Source of the DNA: Treponema sp. UBA4692
GTDB lineage: Bacteria; Spirochaetota; Spirochaetia; Treponematales; Treponemataceae
Direction: 5' to 3'
Length of the DNA: 35,002 bases
NCBI GenBank assembly: GCA_002404895.1
Contig: DHKO01000030.1
Span: 1-35,002, forward strand
The translations under genes and the position numbers were made by a program. The notes beneath the pieces were generated by a model. It made no database searches. It saw only the letters and a program-made list of their open reading frames with translations, and was not told where the DNA came from. Positions 23,692 through 30,560 of the stretch are shown one piece after another; within the stretch, counting starts at the first letter, position 1; each line of letters starts with the position of its first letter.

Positions 23692-25565
23692 ACGGATACA
23701 TCAAAAAAAAGCCTCTTTACGTTTTGGTCGGACTTGCGGCCGCATTCTCACTTTTTGTGGTTTCAAGATACGCGTTTTACGCTTTTAGAACACCTGAAAA
23801 ACGAAATCCAAAGGAAATTCCGACTCAGCGAGGTTCGATTCTCGACAGAAACGGAAAAGCTCTTGCAGTTCCGGCGAATTATTATGATTTCACAGTAACG
23901 CCAGCCTCTGTAAAAGATGAAAAAAAAGCTTTGTTCGCGTCTGTTGTCGCGCCGCACGTCGGGCAAAGCGAACAGAAAATTCTTGAAATTCTTGAGACGC
24001 AGCAAGGAAAGACTTTCGTCTATCTCAAAAAAAACATAAATCAGGAAGATGCAGACGCATTGCGCCAAGACTGCCTTAAAAACGGATTCGGCGCGGCAGT
24101 CCGATTTGACAAGACTGAACGGCGCGTTTACCCGGAAAACAATCTCGCTTCCCAGCTGATTGGATTTTTAGGCGTGGACAACAAAGGTCTTGCAGGAATT
24201 GAATTTTCAATGCAGGACATTCTCGCGCCCACAAAAGACGAAAACAATGAGTCAAAGCCGGGAAAAAACATTTTTCTTACGATTGACGCAAATCTCCAGT
24301 CGAGCCTTGAAAAAATCACCGAAAACGCAATGGAAAAAACAAAGGCTGAAAATATCATGCTGATTGCGGCGGAAGCAAAAACCGGCGAAATTCTTTCATA
24401 TATAAGCTTGCCTTCCGCAAATCTTAACGAGTACACAAAAGCGACTCCAGAACAGATGAAAAACCGTCCTGCAACCGACAGCTACGAGCCTGGCTCAGTC
24501 TTCAAGATTTTCTCAGTCGCCTCGTTTTTGGATGCGGGCGTAATCAAGGAAGACGACCTTTTTCTTTGTGACGGACTTTACGAGAGAACGATGCCGAGCG
24601 GCGAAAAAATCAGAATCACCTGCCTTGACCATCACGGCTGGCAAACCGCGAGAAAAGCGCTTGAAAATTCTTGCAACGACGCGCTTGCGCAAATGAGCGA
24701 AAAAATCGAATCAGAGCCGTTTCTTGAAAAACTCCGCGAGCTTGGATTCGGCTCAAAACCAGGAACAGAGCTTTCCGGCGAAACAACCGGTCTCGTCCGA
24801 AGCACAAGCGACAGATACTGGTCCGCGCGCTCAAAGCCTACAATCGCAATCGGGCAGGAAATTACGGTAAGCGCGCTCCAAATGGTTCAGGCGGCAACTG
24901 CAATCGCAAACGGCGGAGTTCCCGTCCAGCTTACTTTTGTGAGCAAAATCACGGACAACACGGGAAAAGAAGAATTTATCCACACACCATTTTTAAGAGA
25001 CAGAGTTTTCAAATCTTCCACGGCGAATTATCTTTTGAGCTGCATGGAATCTGTCGCAAAAAACGGAACTGGACACCGCGCCTCAATCGGAGATGTCTCA
25101 ATCGGCGTAAAAACAGGAACTGCGCAGATGGCAGACCCGGTAAACGGCGGATATTCAAAAACAGACTTTATCTCAAACTGCATCGCGATGTTTCCAATCG
25201 AAAATCCTGAAATTATTCTCTACATTGTGATTGAAAAAGCTCAGGGCGAAACCTACGCAGGAAGAATCGTTGCGCCGGTAATCGCGCAGGCCGCAAACGT
25301 CATAATCGACCATCTTGGAATGAGCCGCGGCGGAGCTTCAAGCCTTGCGCATCCAGGACTTGTCTCGATCGAGGCGCAAGCTCCAGTTTCAATCGGCGAG
25401 ACAGTTCCAGATTTTAAGGGAATGTCAAAACGCCAGCTTCTCCCGATTCTCGACCGAAAAGACATCCACGTGAAAATAAACGGCGACGGCTGGGTCACAA
25501 CCCAAAATCCTGCCGCCGGAACTCCCGTTACGGAGAATATGAACATTGAACTCTATCTGGAATAA
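23688..25565 (+). CDS. Class B penicillin-binding protein (FtsI/SpoVD-like) with PASTA domain
   Basis: A 625-residue D,D-transpeptidase that cross-links septal or lateral peptidoglycan. Short cytoplasmic tail, TM about 9-27, dimerisation domain from RGSILDRNGKALA (about 48-60), and a transpeptidase domain with SVFK (nucleophile Ser about 270), SCN (about 328-330) and KTGT (about 475-478). A single C-terminal PASTA domain (about 568-625: VPDFKGMSKRQLLPIL...NPAAGTPV) may sense muropeptides. Class B is shown by the absence of a glycosyltransferase domain. The start at 23688 makes the ATGA overlap with lepB; ATG 23682, two codons earlier, is the alternative. Whether it is the divisome (FtsI) or elongasome (PBP2) enzyme cannot be decided; no fts genes flank it. 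Confidence 0.9.
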   Translation: MNGYIKKKPLYVLVGLAAAFSLFVVSRYAFYAFRTPEKRNPKEIPTQRGSILDRNGKALAVPANYYDFTVTPASVKDEKKALFASVVAPHVGQSEQKILEILETQQGKTFVYLKKNINQEDADALRQDCLKNGFGAAVRFDKTERRVYPENNLASQLIGFLGVDNKGLAGIEFSMQDILAPTKDENNESKPGKNIFLTIDANLQSSLEKITENAMEKTKAENIMLIAAEAKTGEILSYISLPSANLNEYTKATPEQMKNRPATDSYEPGSVFKIFSVASFLDAGVIKEDDLFLCDGLYERTMPSGEKIRITCLDHHGWQTARKALENSCNDALAQMSEKIESEPFLEKLRELGFGSKPGTELSGETTGLVRSTSDRYWSARSKPTIAIGQEITVSALQMVQAATAIANGGVPVQLTFVSKITDNTGKEEFIHTPFLRDRVFKSSTANYLLSCMESVAKNGTGHRASIGDVSIGVKTGTAQMADPVNGGYSKTDFISNCIAMFPIENPEIILYIVIEKAQGETYAGRIVAPVIAQAANVIIDHLGMSRGGASSLAHPGLVSIEAQAPVSIGETVPDFKGMSKRQLLPILDRKDIHVKINGDGWVTTQNPAAGTPVTENMNIELYLE

Positions 25566-27864
25566 AAATATCGCGCTTTTTAAAGAACGTTTTCCGTCTC
25601 TAGCAAAGATTTTTCAGCAGGAAATCCTCGATTTTTCTGAATTTTATGGAAAGCAAGATACATCTAAAAAAAATGATGATTTTGAAAATTCTAAAAATCA
25701 AGAGAATTGCAAGAATCACAAAAATCAGAATCAAAATGACAAAAAAAATCAAAGCGAAAACTGCGGAAATCGAAATGAAAGCGAAAGGCAAAATCAAAAA
25801 GAGGACAGAAAATCGAATCTAAAAATTCCGGTTGAAATTTTTCCCTCAAAACTGCGAATTCCAAATTCAGAAGATTTTTTTCCGACCGCAAAAGAAAACG
25901 GAAAATATCTCCATTCAGCCTACAATCCAGTCCGCGAAGCCGAGCAGGCAGCGCAAACGATTCACAAGGAAAATCCAGACATTTTCGGAACGGCTTTTTT
26001 TGGCTCTGGTCTTGGCTACAACGTGATTTTTTACGCGCGGCTTTTTCCAAACGACACGATTATTCTCGTTGAAAGCGACGCAAGATATTTTTTCACCGCG
26101 CTTTCACTTCTCGACTGGAGCGATTTTTTCAGGGCGAAAAACATAATTCTCGCGCTTGAAACTTTGCCCGACCAAGCGATTTCAATTATTGAACGCGCAG
26201 GCGGCTTCAAGCACATTCACATTTACGAGAATTCCGCCCAAACGCAACATTCAAAAGAATATTTTTCAACGATGAACGCGCTAATCGAACGAAACAAAAG
26301 AAAAACTCAGATAAACAATTCCACGCTTGAAAAATTTTCAGGACTTTGGCTAAGAAATTCATGCAGGAATCTTCATTATCTTGCAGAAAAAGACGGCGTA
26401 AACATTTACAAAGACAAACTGAATCCCAAAATTCCGGCTTTGATTCTCGCGGCAGGCCCGACTTTGGAAGAATCGCTTGCGCATCTAAAAGAACTAAAAA
26501 AACGCTCGGTTCTGATTGCGGTTGACACGGCTCTTCGGCCTTGCCTAAAAGCTGGAGTTGAGCCTGACTTTATAATTCTTTGCGACCCTCAATATTACGC
26601 TTACCGGCACATCGCGGGACTTTCTTCGCCTTCAAGCGTCCTGATTACGGAATCTGCGGCTTATCCTTCTGTTTTCAGATTTGATTGCAGAAAAATCGTC
26701 ATGTGCTCTTCGATGTTTCCGCTCGGACAATTCGTGGAATCAAAAATCGGAGAAAAAGGCGTTTTGAGCGCGGGCGGCTCAGTTTCAACAACCGCATGGG
26801 ATTTTGCGCGTTTTATCGGCGCGAAAAACATAGTTTTTTCAGGTCTCGACCTAGGCTATCCCGATTTTCAGACGCACATCAGAGGCTCCACTTTCGAGGA
26901 GAAAATTCACGCTGTTTCAAAAAGAACAAATCCTGCGGAAAAACTTGGAATCGCGTCGCTTTTTGCGGCTGGAGCAGAAAAATCGCTCGACTACAACGGC
27001 TCGGAAATTCTCACCGATTGCAAAATGAAAATGTTCGCGTGGTGGTTTGAAAGCAAGCAGGAAGAATTTTCGTCATCTGGAATTTCGTCATATTCGCTTT
27101 CAGAAAAATCCCTGAAAATTCCGGGATTCAAAACGCTTTCAATCGGGCAAATTCTTTCTCTTCCAGATTTTTCATGCTTTAAAAACGAATTTTTCGCCAA
27201 AAGCGAGAATAAAAAACCGCAAATCGCAGATTCCGAAGAATCAAAACAAATTCTTAAAAACGGAAATCTTGAAATCAAAAATAAGATAAAGTCAAAATCT
27301 GAACTGAACTCAAAAATCGAATCAAAAGAAAAACTCGCTTCTGTTTCAGAAAATCAAAAAAACGGACGCGGACACGAAATCAAAAAGAATTCAGAAATCG
27401 GACAAAAAATCAAAAATCAAAATTCAAAAGACACACGCGAATCAGAAAATCCTGAAAACAGCGAAAAATTCAAAAATGTTCTCAAAATGATAAAAAAGGG
27501 GCTGAACGAGCTTTATCTTCTCGCAAAAAAAGGCGCGGATATTTCAGACAAGGCGATTGCAAAGCAAACTGGCAAAATTACCAGCAATTTCGTCAACAAA
27601 AATGCCTATGAATTTTCCGGCGAAAAATCCAGCAAACAGGAATTTTTTTCAAAGGAACTCGAAAAAATCGACTCGGCAATTTTAAATTCGGATTTCAAGG
27701 ATTTGGCGGCTCTTGTTTTTCCGACGGAATCTCAGCTGAGCAAAATCTATGAAAAAACGTTTTTCAGCGAGAACAAGCTCACGGCGACTTTTCAGCGTTC
27801 AAAAATCATCTACAGTGAACTTGAAAAAAGCATAGAAAATTATCGCAAAAATTTATCAATCTAA
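25546..27864 (+). CDS. DUF115 / Maf-type flagellin glycosylation protein with two low-complexity inserts
   Basis: A 772-residue cytoplasmic protein. The core (about 295-490) has the DUF115 (6-hydroxymethylpterin pyrophosphokinase MptE-like) signs: ALILAAGPTLEESL, IAVDTALRPCLKAGVEPDFIILCDP, GGSVSTTAWDFA and IVFSGLDLGYPD. In flagellated bacteria this family (Maf) attaches nonulosonic acids or other sugars to flagellin. A preceding domain (about 95-290) is the usual N-terminal part. Two Asn/Lys/Glu/Gln/Ser-rich stretches, about 36-91 and 553-645, interrupt it and look like recent expansions in A-rich DNA. The start is TTG 25546 with GGAG 10 nt upstream, inside the PBP gene (20-bp overlap); no in-frame ATG lies near. 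A sigma-28 promoter begins 2 bp after its stop, linking the locus to motility. Confidence 0.75.
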   Translation: MNSIWNKNIALFKERFPSLAKIFQQEILDFSEFYGKQDTSKKNDDFENSKNQENCKNHKNQNQNDKKNQSENCGNRNESERQNQKEDRKSNLKIPVEIFPSKLRIPNSEDFFPTAKENGKYLHSAYNPVREAEQAAQTIHKENPDIFGTAFFGSGLGYNVIFYARLFPNDTIILVESDARYFFTALSLLDWSDFFRAKNIILALETLPDQAISIIERAGGFKHIHIYENSAQTQHSKEYFSTMNALIERNKRKTQINNSTLEKFSGLWLRNSCRNLHYLAEKDGVNIYKDKLNPKIPALILAAGPTLEESLAHLKELKKRSVLIAVDTALRPCLKAGVEPDFIILCDPQYYAYRHIAGLSSPSSVLITESAAYPSVFRFDCRKIVMCSSMFPLGQFVESKIGEKGVLSAGGSVSTTAWDFARFIGAKNIVFSGLDLGYPDFQTHIRGSTFEEKIHAVSKRTNPAEKLGIASLFAAGAEKSLDYNGSEILTDCKMKMFAWWFESKQEEFSSSGISSYSLSEKSLKIPGFKTLSIGQILSLPDFSCFKNEFFAKSENKKPQIADSEESKQILKNGNLEIKNKIKSKSELNSKIESKEKLASVSENQKNGRGHEIKKNSEIGQKIKNQNSKDTRESENPENSEKFKNVLKMIKKGLNELYLLAKKGADISDKAIAKQTGKITSNFVNKNAYEFSGEKSSKQEFFSKELEKIDSAILNSDFKDLAALVFPTESQLSKIYEKTFFSENKLTATFQRSKIIYSELEKSIENYRKNLSI

Positions 27865-27865
27865 C

Positions 27866-27892
27866 TAAAGTTTCCCTGCACGCCTCCGATAA
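27866..27892 (+). promoter_or_regulatory. Near-consensus sigma-28 (FliA) promoter
   Basis: TAAAGTTT (27866-27873) matches the FliA -35 consensus exactly. After 11 nt follows TCCGATAA (27885-27892), 7 of 8 to GCCGATAA. Together that is 15 of 16 positions at the ideal spacing. No ORF follows within the next 150 bp; instead there is a foldable RNA with a terminator. Confidence 0.85.
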
Positions 27893-27899
27893 TAATATT

Positions 27900-28016
27900 G
27901 TGCCGCGCAGTGCAGGGTGTGCTTCTTTTTAGCGGAACATCCAGACATCTTGCACTGCGTTGTAGGAAACTACAATCCATGTCAGAAAGTGTGTAAGACT
28001 TTCTGGCTTTTTTTTT
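27900..28016 (+). ncRNA. Predicted sigma-28-dependent small RNA (about 117 nt)
   Basis: Predicted from a start about 8 nt after the sigma-28 -10 to the end of a terminator. Folding by eye: stem 1, CGCAGTGCA (27906-27914) with TGCACTGCG (27951-27959), encloses GGGTGT (27915-27920) with ACATCC (27937-27942), then GCT/AGC and a pyrimidine loop TCTTTTT (27924-27930). Stem 2 is TTGTAG (27960-27965) with CTACAA (27970-27975) around a GNRA loop, GAAA. Stem 3 is GTCAGAAAGT (27981-27990) with ACTTTCTGGC (27998-28007), followed by nine T (28008-28016): an intrinsic terminator. The longest reading frame is about ten codons without a ribosome site, so it is probably non-coding. I do not recognise an RNA family. 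A trans-acting, motility-linked regulator is my inference. Confidence 0.7.
27981..28016 (+). terminator. Rho-independent terminator ending the predicted small RNA
   Basis: A 10-bp stem (with one G-U), 27981-27990 with 27998-28007, a 7-nt loop GTGTAAG and a run of nine T. Confidence 0.93.
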
Positions 28017-28032
28017 GCCTTTTTCTATTTGC

Positions 28033-28060
28033 TTTAGTTTTTAACATTTTCTGCCGATAA
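28033..28060 (+). promoter_or_regulatory. Sigma-28 (FliA) promoter of the HD-GYP gene
   Basis: GCCGATAA (28053-28060) is a perfect FliA -10. Twelve nt upstream is TTTAGTTT (28033-28040), 6 of 8 to TAAAGTTT. The start site would be near 28067, giving a leader of about 12 nt that contains GGAG (28068-28071). Confidence 0.75.
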
Positions 28061-28078
28061 ATTGAATTGGAGATTTCT

Positions 28079-29341
28079 ATGACACCAGTTCAAATTTCAG
28101 AATTAACAGACGGCCAGCGTTTTTCAAATAATTTGGTGCTGGACAGACAATTCGTTATTCTCGACCCTGAAATTCCTTTTTCAAGAGTTCTTCAAAAAAC
28201 TCTTCTCGAATGGGATTTCAAGACGGCGTATCTCGACGAGCCGGTTTCACAGACGCAAAATAATTCTCTACAAAAAAATCAGAAATCTTCACCAATCGGA
28301 GAATTTGAGCAGGTCGATTTTGACTTGGAGACAGGCGAGCTTGTCGTTTCAAAAAAGCAAGGGCTTGGCTCAGAAACTCTTGATAAAGTCTCAGCGGCGA
28401 ACAAAGAGATTTTTTCTGCGGACGAGAACCGCAAAATGGAAATTGTCCAGAATGTTTATGACGATTATCTTCAATATATAACAAAAGTTTTCACGAGATA
28501 TGTTACCCACAAGGAACTCAGCGCGGCAGACCTTTCTTCAGCAATGAAAGAACTTGTTGAATTTGTAAGGCAAAACAAAAAATACATTTTAAAGATTCAG
28601 CCGAAATCTGAGCAGAAAGTGAGCAAAAATTTTCTTGTGAGCCACTGTCTCCGCTCAACAATTTTCTCAATCATAATCGGAATTCAGCTACGTTTTTCAG
28701 ACCAGAAGCTTGTTGACCTTGCAGTCGCGGCGAGCATTCACGAAATCGGGCAGATTCGGCTTCCGCCTCAGCTTTACATAACGAGCAAGCCGCTTTCAAT
28801 GCAGGCACGGGCTTTGCTTTCAACCCACACAGTTTTAGGATTCAACATCTTAAAAGAAAATAACTTTCCGCCGACAATTCAGCTTGGAGTTCTCGAGCAT
28901 CACGAGCGCGAAAACGGCGGCGGCTATCCAAGACATCTCACAGGCGACAAAATTTCCGCATTTGGAAAAATTCTTGCGGTTGCCTGCACTTATGAAGCGA
29001 TTTCCGCTCCAAGACAATACAAGGAAGCAAAATCGATTTACGAAGCGATGATTGAAATGCTCAGAAATTTGAACAAGGCTTATGATGAAAACGTCGTAAA
29101 GGCTTTGGTTCAGGCAATTTCGCTTTTTCCAATCGGAAGCTACGTTTATCTTTCAAACGGAAAAATCGCGCAGGTTGCAGACGCGAATCCAAATGACCCG
29201 CGAACGCCTCTCGTCCAGATTGTCGGAGAAAAAAACGAGCTTGGAAATCCAAAAACCGTAATGACAGACAACGACAAACTTCGGATTGTGCGCGTTGTAA
29301 ATCAGGCCGAGCTAAAAGACATTCTTGCGTATCTAAAATAA
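28079..29341 (+). CDS. HD-GYP domain protein with altered catalytic residues
   Basis: A 420-residue soluble protein. The N-terminal 150 residues resemble the DUF3391-type region often found before HD-GYP domains. The HD-GYP domain (about 185-345) carries SHCLRST (H189), then IHEIGQIRLP where HDIGKIxxP is normal (H221-E222: the Asp of HD is Glu), and HHERENGGGYP (274-284) where HHExxDGxGYP is normal (Asp to Asn at 279). Canonical members hydrolyse c-di-GMP; these changes at a metal ligand and in the GYP motif leave activity open, and it may instead be a c-di-GMP receptor. A C-terminal 70-residue tail (GSYVYLSNGKIAQV) follows. The start at 28079 is set by GGAG 7 nt upstream. Expression is probably sigma-28-dependent. 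Confidence 0.85.
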   Translation: MTPVQISELTDGQRFSNNLVLDRQFVILDPEIPFSRVLQKTLLEWDFKTAYLDEPVSQTQNNSLQKNQKSSPIGEFEQVDFDLETGELVVSKKQGLGSETLDKVSAANKEIFSADENRKMEIVQNVYDDYLQYITKVFTRYVTHKELSAADLSSAMKELVEFVRQNKKYILKIQPKSEQKVSKNFLVSHCLRSTIFSIIIGIQLRFSDQKLVDLAVAASIHEIGQIRLPPQLYITSKPLSMQARALLSTHTVLGFNILKENNFPPTIQLGVLEHHERENGGGYPRHLTGDKISAFGKILAVACTYEAISAPRQYKEAKSIYEAMIEMLRNLNKAYDENVVKALVQAISLFPIGSYVYLSNGKIAQVADANPNDPRTPLVQIVGEKNELGNPKTVMTDNDKLRIVRVVNQAELKDILAYLK

Positions 29342-29554
29342 AAAGCAGATTTTCCTTTATTTCACGAAAAGATAAAGAAAAGATTTCGACTCGGATTCAC
29401 AGAAAATTAAAATCGCATAGATTCTCGCAAAATTAAAATCATACGGAATTAAAAAAATTGCACAAATCTCAGAAACAAAAATTTTCCTTAATTTGTATTC
29501 CTTTCGATTTTCTGCAAAATAAAATCAGAAAAGAAAATTCAAAATGATTCGATT
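29342..29554. other. AT-rich spacer after the HD-GYP gene
   Basis: No clear gene. AAAATTAAAATC is repeated at 29403-29414 and 29429-29440 (26 bp apart), with a third, looser match at about 29446. CTTTAT (29355-29360) and ATAAAG (29372-29377) could form a weak stem, without a T run. Confidence 0.35.
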
Positions 29555-29635
29555 TTAGAAAATAATAGATTCACTCCAAGCATCTTCCCACGGCTTTTCG
29601 CGCAAAACTTTACGTACTTCGCGTTCCGTGTCCAT
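29555..29635 (-). CDS. Small ORF, 26 residues, unknown function
   Basis: ATG 29633-29635 opens a 26-codon frame, MDTEREVRKVLREKPWEDAW then SESIIF, ending TAA at 29555-29557. A good ribosome site, AGGGG (29646-29650), lies 10 nt upstream, directly after the stop of the aldo-keto reductase gene (16 bp apart), so the two are likely cotranscribed. The peptide is charged and helical in appearance, with a Trp pair and a hydrophobic end. I do not recognise it. It could be a real small protein or the remnant of a longer gene. The main support is the spacing and the strong ribosome site. Confidence 0.45.
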   Translation of the reverse strand: MDTEREVRKVLREKPWEDAWSESIIF

Positions 29636-29651
29636 TTTTTCTCATCCCCTT

Positions 29652-30416
29652 TTAATTAAAAAACGCCCTGATTTTTTCAGACTCTGAATAAAACTGCTCG
29701 TCAAGGCGAGGAGGATTCTGCGTAAAGTAAAGAATCTGCTCAAGCTCGCTCATATTTCTCGCGCCCCAGACAGGCACAACATTGTCAAAAGGAAGAAAAA
29801 AACCGAGCGCAAGCGGAATATTGTTCAAAACGCCGCCGCACAAAGGCTGCATCGCAATAAATCCGATATTTTTTTCAAGGAATTTTTTCGCAAGCTGCTC
29901 AACAGATTTGTCGCAAAGCATATTGAACGGAAACTGAATCGTCTCCCACGGAAAATCCGAATCAAGCACCTGATTCGCAACTTCCAAAGATTCTGTAACA
30001 ACACCAAAATGCCGCACAACGCCAGACTCCTTCAAATTCAAAAGCTTTTCCAAAAGCCCGTCGGAATCGCCAAGCGCAGGAAGAAAATTCGGCCGCTCAA
30101 GCTGATACAAATCAACGTAATCGGTCTTTAAATTTGTAAAACTGTTGTCAATCGCCTCGGAAAGCTCATCGGAAGAATGAGCCGCGCTTTTTGTCGCGAT
30201 AAAAACATTCTCCCGGAATTTCGCAATCGCCTCGCCAAGCCTTTTTTCGCTTTCAGGCTTGTCCATCGAAGTATCAAAAAAATTGATTCCGTCGCTGTAG
30301 GCTTTTTGAATCATTTCTGCCGCTTCTTCAGGATTTTCAACCTCGTCAAGTCCCATCGCGCCAAAAGCTGTCCTGCTAACGAGAAGATTTGTTTTTCCTA
30401 AAGAAACGTATTCCAT
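29652..30416 (-). CDS. Aldo-keto reductase family protein with altered catalytic tetrad
   Basis: A 254-residue TIM-barrel protein, slightly short for the family. It begins MEYVSLGKTNLLVSRTAFGA, as in AKR oxidoreductases related to the ferredoxin-linked group. Conserved landmarks are FDTS with D48, LGEAI near 60, ATK with K76, LKTDYVDLYQL (96-106) and VRHFGVV (134-140). Two catalytic positions differ: the Tyr of the usual DTAxxYGxSE is Lys (K53 in DTSMDKPESE), and the His of YQLH is Glu (E107). Asp and Lys of the tetrad remain. Carbonyl reduction is doubtful; another reaction or a binding role is possible. There is no Shine-Dalgarno sequence; TTGAAT lies 6 nt before the ATG. A 26-codon ORF follows on the same strand. 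Confidence 0.82.
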   Translation of the reverse strand: MEYVSLGKTNLLVSRTAFGAMGLDEVENPEEAAEMIQKAYSDGINFFDTSMDKPESEKRLGEAIAKFRENVFIATKSAAHSSDELSEAIDNSFTNLKTDYVDLYQLERPNFLPALGDSDGLLEKLLNLKESGVVRHFGVVTESLEVANQVLDSDFPWETIQFPFNMLCDKSVEQLAKKFLEKNIGFIAMQPLCGGVLNNIPLALGFFLPFDNVVPVWGARNMSELEQILYFTQNPPRLDEQFYSESEKIRAFFN

Positions 30417-30473
30417 AAATCAATTCAAAAAATGAAATTTAAAATTTTAAAGACTTAGAAAGGCGGACAACAG

Positions 30474-30546
30474 CCCTACGCTCCAAAGCCGAGCAGCTAT
30501 GTTGCGAAGGCACGTTGCGGGCTTCAATCGCCAGCCCGCAACGCCC
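30474..30546. repeat. GC-rich dispersed element, copy 4, with 11-bp hairpin
   Basis: Ends GCAACGCCC, like the elements at 8059, 13010 and 15133, and starts CCCTACGC. It contains CGTTGCGGGCT (30513-30523) pairing perfectly with AGCCCGCAACG (30533-30543) around a 9-nt loop. It lies between glyS and the aldo-keto reductase gene, both on the minus strand. No T run on either strand. Confidence 0.5.
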
Positions 30547-30560
30547 GGGATTTTCGTTTT

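Noticed and set aside
27865..28016. 6S RNA or riboswitch leader of the HD-GYP gene
   Set aside because: The apparent 5' half is a sigma-28 promoter with near-perfect consensus and spacing, and a strong terminator and a separate promoter lie before the HD-GYP gene. I could not match a c-di-GMP riboswitch or the 6S layout.
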